From contig NC_134847.1 in assembly GCF_965363235.1 (NCBI RefSeq), positions 45,201,305 to 45,265,304 on the forward strand: 64,000 nt of DNA, read 5' to 3'. Shown here piece by piece: positions 34,476 to 45,655 of the stretch. The notes beneath the pieces are model-generated. The model saw nothing but the letters and a program-made list of their open reading frames with translations. It ran no database searches and was not told the origin of the DNA. Source of the stretch: Mytilus galloprovincialis (taxonomy: Eukaryota; Mollusca; Bivalvia; Mytilida; Mytilidae). The position numbers were made by a program, and so were the translations under genes. Each line of letters opens with the position of its first letter. Positions within the stretch are counted from its first letter, which is position 1.

Positions 34476-34860
34476 GAATTAAAGAAAAAATGGAATGTTG
34501 TTAGCAGAATCAAAACAGAAATGATGAACATTGCAACATTTTCAGCAAAATATAAATAGGATGGAGGATCTGTGTATTCACATTATTTGTAAAACTCTCC
34601 TTATTCATGTGAAGCGTGTGCTTTACATCGAGGCTTGCTATGCTTATCATTGACGCCACAGTACTTCAACCAATCAGACAATGTTTATTTTGGGCATTTG
34701 ACTTTTTTTAACTCAGATTTTGGAATATTTTAATCGAAATTATAGAAAAATGGAATGTTGTTAGTACATATAAAATAGAAAATGATGAATACTTTTAGCT
34801 AAAGATAATTTGGATGGGGGTTCTGTGTATTCACATTATTTGCACAACTCTCCTTACTGA
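34476..34860. repeat. Diverged direct duplication, about 257-bp spacing
   Basis: 'aaaatggaatgttgttagca' followed by 'tctgtgtattcacattattt' occurs at 34488-34592 and again at 34748-34842 with small changes. It lies immediately left of the GTTGACCGGACGG units. Confidence 0.6.
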
Positions 34861-34912
34861 TGCCATATTTTGGAATTTCCGTGACCTAAATGGTTCGCGA
34901 AAATTAATATTT

Positions 34913-35700
34913 TTATATATAGTATAGTAACAAAATAAGTGAAAAAAAATATTTTTGAGCAAATAAAGTTGACCGGACGGTATTCACACTCGCCGTTAAA
35001 CGCTATACATATATTCAACTGGTCGGAAACAAGTGTTAATATCTCTTTTGTTTTACAATATTTGTCAACAAAATTCCGGAATCTGTGAGAATAATTAATA
35101 TTGGATACGAAAATATAAACTTCAAAGTAAAAAAAAAAGTTTTTCTCCATAAAAAGTTGACCGGACGGTATTCACATACGTTGATGTACGAGTTAATTAT
35201 ATTGAACTGATCAAAAGAAGTGTTAATATCTTATTTGTTTTACAATATTTTCACACGAAACTAAAAAATCTAAGAGATCAATAAATACTTGATATTAAAA
35301 TATAAAATTTACAGTACATAGAAATGTTTTTCTTCAAAAAAAGTTGACCGGACGGAATTCACATTCGCCGATATATATGCTTTAAATATATTGAAATGGT
35401 CGACACAAATGTTAATATCTCTTTTATTTTACCATATTTGTCCATGAAATTAAGAAATTTTGGAGATTTATAAATATGTTATACAAAAATATTAAATCTA
35501 TAGTAAAAAAAATATTTTTGAGCAAATAAAGTTGACCGAACGGAATTCACTTTAAGTATATTGTACAGATCGTCACATGTTAAATAATATCTAGCCATGA
35601 AATTAAGGAATCTGTGAGCTTTATAAATATACACTTTATAATAAAAACTTTGAGCCCAAAATGTTGACCTGAGTAAGTTCACCAGCACACTAGAAGACCT
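34913..35700 (+). repeat. Left subterminal array, ~187-bp units with GTTGACCGGACGG
   Basis: The box occurs near 34968, 35156, 35343 and 35530 (the last as GACCGAACGG), with a decayed fifth near 35662. Each is followed by 'attcaca', a short variable stretch, 'gtgttaatatctcttttgtt' type sequence and an A-rich run. The array is inverted relative to 36670-37370. Confidence 0.8.
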
Positions 35701-36670
35701 GATATTTAAAATATTTATTAAGTAATTAAGATTACTATCTAATTTTGACACCTGTCGTAATCACCAATCAAGCCAATAATCATGTCATTTAAGTTTTCAC
35801 ACCTGAGACATGAAATATATTTAATTGAATTAACTTATATATAATCAGTTGGCAATTAGAATCCAATCAAAGATTACAGTGAATTGCATACACTTTTTAT
35901 ATTAAACAATACAAAATCTCAGATAAAACTAGATAGCTGACATGGATTAAATTAAAGTGAGATCACCAATCTCCCGGTATCAAATCATTTGAAAAAATAA
36001 CAACAATGTATTGCAATATGACCTATAACATTGAAGGAGTAAACTTGTATTTAGTCGTGTTCTGACCCTTTACAATAGAAAATAAAGGAACATGGATTAA
36101 CCTTGCACGGGCATCGAACACAAAGTTACTTTAGTATAATACTGCACTGTCACTAACTATATAGTCTGTCACTATATTTAAATTCAGTCATAAAAAAAAT
36201 CACCTTATAGTCTTTCAGTTTCTCTTCGAAAGCATTCGAAGTTTGATTACTATTATATAGAATTCATTTCTACTGTATCCAGGGGCTTAACTAGATTCAT
36301 TTAAAAGTGAGGCAAAATATATTCGCCATTCGGTGAGGGATCTGGCGGCCGTTCAAGACCCCGGCCCAGAAGCTATGAAAAAATATTACGCAAAATCGTG
36401 AATCCTGAGAGTTTCGCGGACTCTTAGGAGGCACAATTATTTGAGTGTCCCTACCCTTGGAACCTCAGCCTCCAAAAACACCAGTCAAGTAAAAGACACC
36501 AGCCAAGTTGAAAACACCAGCCAAGTTGAAAACACCTTCAAAACAGAAGGCTGTATCAACACCAAAATCTACTAAGATTGAGGTATATGCTGCTAATGAC
36601 ATTGAAAAAATGCTAATGAAAAAAAGTTATTAACACATGTGTCGATCCTGTTAATATATTTAAAACCAGA
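35700..36670. other. Centre between the two inverted arrays
   Basis: AT-rich on the left. At 36330-36580 base composition rises and 18-bp imperfect repeats (acaccagccaagttgaaa) occur at about 36480-36535. One frame there reads as KTPxK-type repeats but has a stop. It may be a captured exon or a small minisatellite; I cannot decide. Confidence 0.35.
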
Positions 36671-37370
36671 CACATAAATTACAACTATAGACTTTATTAG
36701 ATTTGCGAATCTCTTGTATCATATGTCTCTGTTAAATTACATCGGCGAATGTGCATGAATTCAGTCCGGTCAACTTTATTTTGAAGAAAAACATTTTTTT
36801 TTCAAAAAAGTTTATATTTTCATGTATTTATTGACGTCACAGATTTCTCAGTTTCATGACTTAAATCAGCTGCTTAAATATTGTTGATCCTTATTTTTTT
36901 TTATTAACATACATGTATAATCTACGTGTACATTAGCGAATGTGAACACCGTCCGGTTAATTTTTTTGGCAGAAAAACATTTTTGTTTATCATGAAGTTT
37001 ACATTTTCGTATAATATATTTATTATTCTCATAGATTCCTGAATTTCATGGACGAATATTGTAAAACAAAAGAGATATTAACACTTGTGTTGATCATTTC
37101 AATATATATTTAAAGCGTATATCTGCGTATGTGAAACCGTCCGGTCAACTTTTTATGGAGAAAAACATTTTTTTTTTACTATAAATTTATATTTTCGTAT
37201 AATTTATTTATAAATATCACAGATTCCTGAATTTCTTGGACAAATATTGTAAAACAAAAGATATATTAACACTTGTTGCCGACCAGTTGAATGTATGTAT
37301 AACGTTTAACGGCGAGTGTGGATACCGTCCGGTCAACTTTATTTGCTCAAAAATATTTTTTTCACTTATT
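36670..37370 (-). repeat. Right subterminal array, inverted ~187-bp units
   Basis: CCGTCCGGTCAAC-type boxes occur near 36773, 36949, 37138 and 37326, spaced 176-189 bp. They are inverted relative to the left array and continue directly into the outer TIR, which has another box near 37470. Confidence 0.8.
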
Positions 37371-37677
37371 TTGTTTGATTTTCATAAGATATACTTTAAT
37401 ATCTTTAAGGTCTACAAATTTTAAACAAATCTACTGAATAACAAAAACGTTATGACTATATATATGTCGTCCGGTCAACCGTCCTGTCACGATCCGGGCA
37501 ATCGTCCTGTCATTAGTGCAATCCCAAAAAAAGGGGGGTGAACATGTCACAAAAGTCTCCAAAATTTGGTCTAAAGGAAAATTTCAATCAATTACAGTGA
37601 TACCTTTCCTGAATCCATAGGTTTATATCTATCAAGTAGTCCAAAAAAAAATCATATACATTTCAACTCGTTTTTCC

Positions 37678-37936
37678 ATAAAATTTCCAAATTAATCGAA
37701 ACTTGTTGAAGATTGATTATAATTTTATTGACCAATAGATGACTTAGGGCTTACACGAGAGAACGGAAGTTCGTAACTACCACAGGTCATTCTTTAGAGA
37801 AATGAATGATCTAAATTGTAGTGTAGGGAGGGAGCTGACCCAACAGCTTGGGAGGGCGTGTAAGCCCTAAGTCATCTATTGCTCAATAAAATTATAATCA
37901 ATCTTCAACAAGTTTCGATTAATTTGGAAATTTTAT
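37678..37936. repeat. Palindrome made of DIRS-end sequence plus flank
   Basis: Arm 37678-37757 is inverted at 37857-37936, about 80 bp each with a 99-bp loop. The arms contain the DIRS-like terminal word 'aatagatgacttag' and its inverse, plus adjoining non-element sequence. The loop begins with 'gagaacggaagttcgtaact', which matches the inverse of the far right end of the DIRS-like element (42463-42489). Confidence 0.75.
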
Positions 37937-38121
37937 TGAACAATAGATGACTTAGAGGCTTCCACGAGACTTTAGAGTTCTACATTTTAGATCATTCATA
38001 CCAGGATGTATGTGTAGGCAATTCTGGATACTAATAAAAATTCTAGTTATGTAATATTCTATTATTCCAACTATATATATGTACATGTATATACATTTAT
38101 AACAAAAACATAATAATGTTA

Positions 38122-39226
38122 TTATTTGTTTTCCAATAAGCTATCACTTAATGTTTGTGTTTGAATAGGTTTAAAATAAAATTTATAAAAAGTTTGTGCT
38201 GAGCTCCAACCGGCTGTTTTCAGTATATTGTTTAATGGAATCCCCTGTGCTGCAGCGCTGGACGATGAAGCTGATCGACAGCTAGGGTGTCCCATACAAT
38301 TTTATATCAATTCCTGCTTTTCCTAATAATTGTTTTATCCAACGTGATATTGTACTTTTTGTTACAGTTTTAAAAGGTTTAACACATGAAATGAAAAGAG
38401 ACTTTTCCTGTCCCCTGAGTTTTGAAGTTCTTTTCAAATATTCTTCCATTGCTATAATAACACATAGTTTACAATCATCATGTCTATTAAATTCCAATGG
38501 TCCAATGTGCTTCCCTGGTTTGGATTGTTTAACTAAATCTACTATGTACACTTTCATGTTGTCATTAGAAATAGTTATATTATTCAGTTTTATCAAATGA
38601 ACAGTTTGACAGCGTTGCGCACTAAGCAGCATAAGCAATAATGCTAGCTTTTGTGATAGTTGTAATAATGGTAATTCCTCATTTGCAGGTAATGTTTACA
38701 AATAATCTAAAACTATATTTACATCCCATGTTTCTGTATATTTGGGAAGAGACGGTCTAGCATTGAAAATTCCCCTCATATATCGAGTTACTAGTTTATG
38801 TTTTCCAATGTCTATCCCACTTGTCACAGAACAAATTGAAGATATTGCTGATTTAGCAGTGTTAATTGCACTGTAACTTAATCCACTATCATAAAGTGAT
38901 GATAAGAAAGACAACACAGTGTTTATAGATGGGTCAAGTGGATCAGTTTGTCTTTTATTTGAAAAACACATCCATCTTTTGAAATAAGTCCCATATTGTT
39001 TTCCTGTGGATTGCCTCCAAGATTGTAAAATGATGTCAGCAGTGAGTGTTGAAAGTCCTTTATTTTCCAAGTTTTCCCGGACAAGATAAAAGCTCCCAGA
39101 CGGAGGTTTGAAACTGGATGAATTCGTTTCAGATCCTGTGGTAGAAAGAGACTGTTTTTCGGCAGGATGAATGATTGTTGACTGATCTGATGTAATAATT
39201 GCGGAAACCATATTTGTGTTGGCCAA
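38122..39226 (-). pseudogene. DIRS-like tyrosine recombinase, two lesions
   Basis: The N-terminal core-binding part reads SWRQSTGKQYGTYFKRW...LSYSAINTAKSAISS (39226-38699). An in-frame TAA at 38696-38698 interrupts it. The frame then resumes with LSAQRCQTVHLIKL, containing the first catalytic arginine. A frameshift at about 38280, in the GTP/HP-S-C-R stretch, hits the catalytic H-x-x-R box itself. Beyond it another frame shows RSASSS, AGWSSAQTFYKFY with the presumed nucleophilic tyrosine, and a stop at 38122-38124. The family resolves and integrates circular cDNA. This copy cannot make a complete enzyme. Confidence 0.8.
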
Positions 39227-41105
39227 AGTGGTGCTATCAATACTGCTTTGTCTAACTTGTCCTTGATGATTTTCTGAAGCACCTGTCCTATGACACTGAA
39301 AGGAGGAAAGATATAATAAAAATTATTATTAGTCCACTTAATAGTAAAAGCATCAATTGCTATCGCATGTGGGTCTGGCTTATATGAAACATATTGAGTT
39401 GTCCTATTATTAAGCCTACTAGCGAATAAATCTATACTTATTGTCCCTACAGTACTCTGTAATTTTTCAAATAATTCTGTTTTTAATGTCCATTCCATGT
39501 CGTCATTCAATTTTCTAGATAGTTTATCGGCTTCTATATTTAGCTTTCCAGCTATATGTGCCACACTAATCCATAATTTTCTTTCTAAACACCAAAACCA
39601 TATTTCTTTTGCTAGAATATGTAAATTTGTAATTTTTCCTCCAAAATTTTCAATATAAGAAATAGCTACTGTATTATCTAAGTTCATTCGAATATGCTTT
39701 TGTGAAATATTCCCAGCCAATGATTGTAAAGTTAAGAAAGCTGCCTTTAGTTCTAAAACATTAATGTGCATTTCTCTTTCTTCTGCTGACCAAAAACCTT
39801 CTGTTTTCTTCCCAGTAGTTTTATTTATTCCACCCCAGCCAGTTTTACTTGAATCACTGAACATTATAATATCAGGATCATTTTGAATTATTGGTTTGTA
39901 ACTAGAAGGAAGATGTTTTATCCACCAATTGAATATTGTTTTCACATGAGATGGTAAACAAATACTCCTATCATAATTGCCATAAAACTTTTTTAACACT
40001 TTCTCTTTATATATTTCTAAATCTTTGTAATACAATTGAGCATTTAGTACACCTGGTTCACTGGCAACCATTTTTCCTATAATTGTAGCAAAATTTCGAA
40101 TAGTTATTTCCTTAGAATGTAATGCATCAACACATAGATCTTGTAAATTTAAAATTCTTTCTTGTGTCAATCTAACTGTCATATTTTCAGAATTAATTAT
40201 AAATCCTAAAAATGTTATTTCTTTTGTTGGTGTAAACACAGATTTCTTTGGGTGTACTGTAAAATCTAAACTATCAACTAATTCCACGGTATGTTTTACA
40301 TTGCTCTGACAGTCTTCATAAGTGCGTGCTATAAGTAAGCTATCGTCTATATAAGGAACATTTATATGACCCATTTTTCTCAAAAAAGAGTATACTGGTT
40401 TTAGTAATTTTGTAAAAATTCTTGGACTGGTTGATAATCCCTGTGGTAATACACAAAATTGATAAGTGATATCATTCCACATAAATTTTAAATATTTGCA
40501 GTCTTTTTCATGAACTGGTACACTAAAATAACTGTCTTTTAAATCAATCGATGCGAAATAATCATTTTGTTGTATGTTTGTATAGCTCGTACCAATGTTT
40601 CCATTTTAAAATGAATTTTTGACACACTTTCATTGAAGTTTTTCAAGTTCAATATCATTCGAATTGTATTGTCTTTCTTAGGGCGAATAAATATATTTGA
40701 AAAATATTCCTCTTTTTCTGTTTTCATTACCACCCTAATAATCCCTTTTTTCAAGAATTTATTAACTTCCATTGTGATCAAATTGTTTTCTTGTTCATTA
40801 AAAACAATTGGAGATGGTCTAAAATTTTGTTTTGGTATTTCATCTAGTTCAATCTTGTACCCCTTCACTGCATTTAATATAAAAGCATCACTTGTTAACT
40901 TTTCCCAATTTTTTATAAAGGATTTTAATTTCCCTCCTGTTAAATTGTCTACTGTGTTTATCACTGTTATATTATCACTTACACTTAACGTTTGTCTTTG
41001 TTGTGAAATCCGGTCTTCATCTTCTTGTTCTTGTTGCCCTTCTGTCCATGTACTTGTCCAGACGTTTTTGCATGCTTTGGTTGAAAATAGGGTGGTTTTT
41101 GCCAT
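38923..41105 (-). pseudogene. DIRS-like reverse transcriptase / RNase H, frameshifted
   Basis: The upstream part (41105-40539) carries the conserved lead-in (IFIRPKKDNTIRMILNLKNFN). A frameshift near 40575 precedes motif A (SIDLKDSYFSV, before 40482). The 519-residue downstream part has motif B (VLPQGLSTSPRIFTKL, residues about 12-27), motif C YIDD (44-47) and an RNase H domain with D210 (FSDSS), E244 (LELKA), D269 (LDNTVA) and D319 (EADKLSR). A C-terminal DLFASRLN...PLWPTQIWFP region follows, typical of DIRS-order elements. It ends at 38923 inside the recombinase frame. RT and RNase H residues are all intact apart from the frameshift. Confidence 0.85.
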
Positions 41106-42241
41106 GGAGGTCCTGGATGTTTCTCCACTCTGCGTCCCTCTAAAAAAGAGTCATTAAAGCTGAGTTTATTTATCCTCCTGTCTTCTTTTTCTTGGTCTTC
41201 CAATTTTGTGTCTAAATTGTCCCCAAAAAGGTACTCTGTAACTGGTGTGTCCACATCTGTTACCCTCCTATATTTAATAGGAACTCCTGGCGTTATTAGC
41301 TGTTTGCGTTTTCTATTTGAAGTATATATACCATGGGTTAACATTTTAAACATGTCTTTTGTTGTGTTTTTGACCTCATGCATGTCCCCTCCAGATTTCA
41401 TTACATTTAAAGACTTAACTACCATTAGAAGAGTAGTTGTCATGCATTTTTGCACATTTTGTAGTGCCAAATCTGGATCCCTTTGCTTCTTACTCTTGAA
41501 CCCTCTCCAAATCTCTTTGTTTACTTTGGGAACCTGGAGGCGTTTACAGTTTTCTGGAACTAAATACTGTTCTTCTAACTTTGTTAGTGTTTCTGTTTTC
41601 ATTGGCTTATTTATAGCCTGGTCCACTAATTTAGCCATCTGATTATCTATACTGTCACCAAATTTCTTAGGTTCTTCGTACATTTTTTCTAGTTCGTCTA
41701 GAAATGCTTTATTCTCTGCATCGTCATTTGCGTCAACAATGTCATCAATGTTTAACTCATCATCGTCATCGTCGGAAATATCTTCCAGACCATTATCTGA
41801 CAGATCACTTTAATTGTTATTGTTTATGAGGTTAACCTCGTTGTCATCTCTGTCCTTTTGTGTATTTGTGTTTGTTTTCGTTTTCTGGACATTTTTCTGG
41901 GTAACCACGTCCTGCACGGTAAGCATATTAGCAGCCAAATTGGCAATAATCTCTGTATGGGATTCTATTTGCCGTTTGTTTACATCGGCCATGTTGGATA
42001 TTTTATCCCACAATGCTTGCATTATAAGGTCATTTCCGGTTGACCTCTCCCCAATGTAATCAATATCACTTGGTCCTGTTTCATCAACATCTTGTTGCAC
42101 AGGCCTTTGTGGTGTTTTGCTGGCTTTCCCAGTTTTTACTCGATAGATCTCACGAGTTCTTCTCTTAATTGTATCTATCATTTCCTCATCTCGAGGAGAA
42201 TTGTCCATCTCGGACGTGTGGCCTCGTTCGGCCATCGCCAT
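40985..42241 (-). pseudogene. DIRS-like gag-type ORF with one in-frame stop
   Basis: The start at 42241 (MAMAERGH) gives 143 codons, then one TAA at 41810-41812. The same frame continues to 40985 (acidic SDNGLED..DDDDDELN, then LVPENCKRLQVPKVNKEIW and a basic Gly/Lys/Gln-rich end). No zinc knuckle is visible. Position as the first frame, the acidic-to-basic layout and overlap of its end with the RT lead-in frame fit the putative gag of DIRS-like elements. Apart from the single stop, codons look undisturbed. Confidence 0.7.
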
Positions 42242-42523
42242 TATAGCGTAACTGTTTTCACAAATAAATCCAATAAATTCTTTCGTTTAGAAATACATCC
42301 ACGCGTAAAATTCACTTAAAAAGAAACACTGTTAGTTCCTGCACTAAATATACTATTTTCCTACACATACGAAACTGTTAATTTGGTAATTTTTGTAAAA
42401 AACTTTGAAGATTTGCTTATAAGAATTGACCAGTGGCGTCACGTGACCGTAAAGACCTTTGGTAGTTACGAGCTTCCGTTCTCTCGTGGAAGACTCTAAG
42501 TCATCTATTGTTCAATAAAATTG

Positions 42524-43590
42524 AATTGAAAAGATCGAACGCAAAATCTTTGTTGATAAACACTACAATAATTTATGGACCTATGGACGGTACGGATAGG
42601 AAAATACGGACTGTCAATCATATAAATGGCCTTTAAAACATGTTAAAACAATCTAAATGTTCATATAAACCCACTAAGAAGGCTATATTATTCTTCAATT
42701 ATCTAAAAATCAATTTTATTGTACAAAAACTTTCATATTTAAAAAATTCACAGGGGCAATAATGCGAAACTAAACTTCTAACTGCGTATTGCTACCATAG
42801 CCCTAAACACCATATATATAAAAAAAAAATATCGGTATAGCAAATGACGTCCAAATTTTATGAATTTAAAATGCAGTATCTTTATCCCCTTTGAAAAATC
42901 ATAAATCTCTTCATTTCCATGTCTGTTGGGAGTATTTAAATACTGTATTTGACTCATTCCAGATTTTATGTACATCAAGCCGGATATAAAGAACGCGTCC
43001 ATGTACAGTACAAAATGGGAATTAAATGTTTCATTTTATTTTTTATCCTTTTTGTCATAAATAGCTCGTCATGTGCATCGGTACTTTTCTAATTTTTAGA
43101 TTTCAGAGTTCTAAAAAGGTATCAACAAAAATACCAAACTGCGAGGTAAATTCAAAAAAGAATTCCATAAAATCTGGCACCAACAAAAATGTTGGGTCAT
43201 AGAAAGCCTGACAAAGACGCCAACAAAAGTTGGTAATAGATACAGTACATTGAATGTCATACTAGTGTATATTTTCCAAATGAAGTACAAATCAAGTAAG
43301 ATGATACTAGTACTTGCAGGCATAATGAAATTCAAAAATCAATAAATAAATTCAAAAACCTTTTGCCTCCGAAATTCACAATTGGACCCACCTGCAGCAA
43401 GAAATGCATAAAGCCAAAACCTGATAGGTGGATGCACCAATACCGAGTCACGTCAAGCCTCAAACGAACAAATAAAAAAGGGAAAGCACAAAGACAAATG
43501 AAGGGAAAACTGTCACTAAAAAATACACAACCATTGGACCTAAAATCTACAACTTCAGACCACCTTGTAGAATTTGTAAAGTTGTCACTG
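42524..43590. other. AT-rich stretch, nothing certain
   Basis: No gene is supported. A plus-strand frame at 43363-43599 lacks an ATG and any motif. Words like 'gccaacaaaagttgg' suggest a further decayed repeat. Confidence 0.35.
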
Positions 43591-43855
43591 TCTATATAGT
43601 TTTGATACTTCCCAATGAACTTTTTGAGAGATAAAGGACGAGAAGTTATTTGGCATATCTTGCCAATTAATACTTTGCTCAGACACAGATGACGTTTATA
43701 CAGGCCGGGTATAGTTGAGTTGAGAAATGTATATTCCATATGCGGTTGAAATTGGTATATTGCTGGTAAGGTAAGGAAAATTTATACATTTAACCATTGA
43801 AATCGTCTAGTTTGTTTTAGATTATGGTACGGACATGACTGATCTGGTCAAATTC

Positions 43856-43860
<5 letters not shown>
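43590..43860 (-). pseudogene. Small minus-strand PLE remnant
   Basis: The minus-strand reading includes MEYTFLNSTIPGLYKRHLC...LSLKKFIGKYQ, resembling the C-terminal 'K-FYGRHH' region of the PLE copies at 23600-24240. It is short and isolated, so the call is tentative. Confidence 0.4.
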
Positions 43861-43893
<33 letters not shown>

Positions 43894-44106
43894 ACTCGTC
43901 TAAACATCAACCCAACAATGTTAGATCTGTAATTAGCCATGTATCACCATCATTGATGGCGATCCGATGGATACATCTGTTGTAGGGTTGTCACTGACTC
44001 AGACGTACTTATATATATATATTTATATATATATATAAAATTTGCGATAGCAAATTTACAGACCTAACATTGTTGGGTTGATGTTTAGACGGGTTGTATA
44101 TATAGA
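43861..44106. mobile_element. Inverted-repeat element with AT microsatellites
   Basis: The left arm 'cgtctaaacatcaacccaac' (about 43898-43931) is inverted at 44056-44099 ('gttgggttgatgtttagacg'). (TA)n runs lie at 43861-43891 and 44009-44040. The right arm, including 'gcgatagcaaatttacagac', is the same sequence as the 3' part of the SINE at 57785-57845. The structure could be two SINE tails in opposite orientation or a MITE that shares the tail. Confidence 0.65.
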
Positions 44107-44419
44107 CCAGAAAACATAATGCCCATACATGGGGCATCAAAAGAAGTTTGAAGGATCGATTGGGAGAGGTGTAGTGTTAGTTCAAATATGAATCCCGACA
44201 ACCTGCTGAAAAGCCTACCTTCCCATTTAACAAATATGCTGTCAATGAGAAACTCTAGTATATTTATTACTCCTTAAGTGTAGAATGTTTTCTTTACGAC
44301 TTTATTTTGAAAAAAAATCGCAGAATTATATCCCAAAAACAAGAATTTTTAGTATATGGAGAAAAGCACTAATTTAAACAAAAAAGAAGTATCTTATTTT
44401 TAAGCTTTAGGCCTGACGA

Positions 44420-45130
44420 TTCAATGTACGATTTTTCTAGTATTGGGTACCAGTTTTATATAGATTCTGTGCCCCTATACTAGAAATGTCATGCTTTGCA
44501 TAATCAACAAGCTTTGATATGTTTCCTTTCGTGTGCTGATGCATGGTAACTAGAACAGTTGAAACCAATCACTGTTCTGCTATACTTTGTAATACACGGG
44601 TTATGTTCTTCTCATATATTTTATGATGGTATAATACTAAACCCCTAACGGGAGGGATTGTGCTTGATATTCATATGATGAAGACATAATCTTTCAATCA
44701 ATTTAATTGAGGTCTGGATCTAGCGAGTCAGTAACTACTAGTAGTCTGTTATTATTTATGTATTATTGTCATTTTGTTTATTTTCTTTTGTTACCTCTTC
44801 TGACATCGGACTCGGACTTCTCTTGAAATAAATTTTACTACATGCGTATTGTTATTCGTTTACTTTTCTACATTGGCTAGAGGTATAGGGGGAGGGTTGA
44901 GATCTCAAAAAACATATTTAACCCCGCTGCATTTTTGCTCCTGTCCCAAGTCAAGAGCCTCTGGCTTTTGTTAGTCTTGTATGATTATTAATTTTAGTTT
45001 CTTGTGTATAATTCGATGTTAAGTATGACGTCCATTATCATTGAACTAGTATACATATTTGTTTAGGGGCCAACTGAAGGACGCCTCTGGGTGCGGGAGT
45101 TTCTCGCTGCATTGAAGACCTATTGGTGAC
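44420..45130 (+). repeat. PLE family-2 tail copy
   Basis: 44585-45130 repeats 8660-9195 word for word with small changes. 44420-44520 carries 'tctagtattgggtaccag' type sequence also found near 23145 and 21190. Confidence 0.65.
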
Positions 45131-45159
45131 CTTAAAAACATAAGAAAATAATGGAACTA

Positions 45160-45655
45160 ACTATTTGGGCTGTTTTAGATAAATAACGTGCTTTCGATGG
45201 TCCCTTTCATTCTGCAAACAGTTTTGACAATCTTTACACTACACTTCCACACAATCGTATCAAACCCCATTTCCATTCTCAATTTTATTATTACTATTTA
45301 ATTAAATGATCGTTTTAAAAATCAGATTGCAAAGAATTATTTGCTGCGACTCATTTTAAGCATTCTTCTCTAATGAGAAAGGTAAATATGCTACATATAC
45401 TTACTGTAGATATGATGAGATGACTGATGAGGTTTATTTTTACCTTGCCAACATTAATGAACGCTTAGGTAATAAAGTGTATCGGTTGTGGGTAGGTATT
45501 TATATAGGTACCAATTGTTCCCACTTTAATAGTAGCGTTTCTTGTACTGTAATGAATCAGTTTCTGACAAATTTCGTAAAGATCCGTTCTAAACTACATC
45601 TCATTGATAAATTAAACAACAGTAACCGTTATCTTGATGATATTTTTTTTTAATG
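45160..45655 (+). pseudogene. Decayed PLE RT fragment (motifs A-C)
   Basis: Across broken frames one reads a motif-A-like FDNLYTTLPHNRIK (about 45218-45262), then VYRLWVGIYIGTNCSHF (motif-B-like, compare VGIPMGTNCAPL) and SNRYLDDIFF (motif C) at about 45478-45652. Stops and losses are frequent. It is inserted into or joined with the family-2 tail at about 45134. Confidence 0.75.

Larger units (their letters stand above)
29443..37519. mobile_element. 8.1-kb structure with 149-bp outer inverted repeats
   Basis: The outer ends 29443-29591 and 37371-37519 are inverted repeats of about 149 bp with high identity, starting GCACTAATGACAGGACG and containing GGTTGACCGGACGAC. On the right they continue directly into four inverted ~187-bp units. 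The matching left-hand units are displaced to 34913-35700, so about 5.3 kb (29592-34916) separates the left end from its own subterminal units. Flanking 'aa' on both sides is the only possible target duplication. No transposase frame is seen anywhere inside. It contains several younger repeats. Confidence 0.75.
37929..42523 (-). mobile_element. DIRS-like (tyrosine recombinase) retrotransposon, broken
   Basis: 4.6 kb on the minus strand bounded by inverted ends: left 'attttattgaacaatagatg', right the inverse near 42500-42522, about 41 bp with few differences. Gene order is gag-like, RT/RNase H, then tyrosine recombinase overlapping the RT frame by about 300 bp. Inverted ends and a recombinase instead of an integrase are hallmarks of the DIRS order. 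Each of the three frames carries at least one lesion, so the copy is not autonomous. Confidence 0.85.

Noticed and set aside
41208-41642. Plus-strand frame of 144 codons (and others over 40.6-42.1 kb)
   Set aside because: They are antisense shadows of the gag-like and RT frames of the DIRS-like element.
43363-43599. Basic 78-codon frame
   Set aside because: It starts without ATG, has no motif and lies between repeats; not enough to call a gene.
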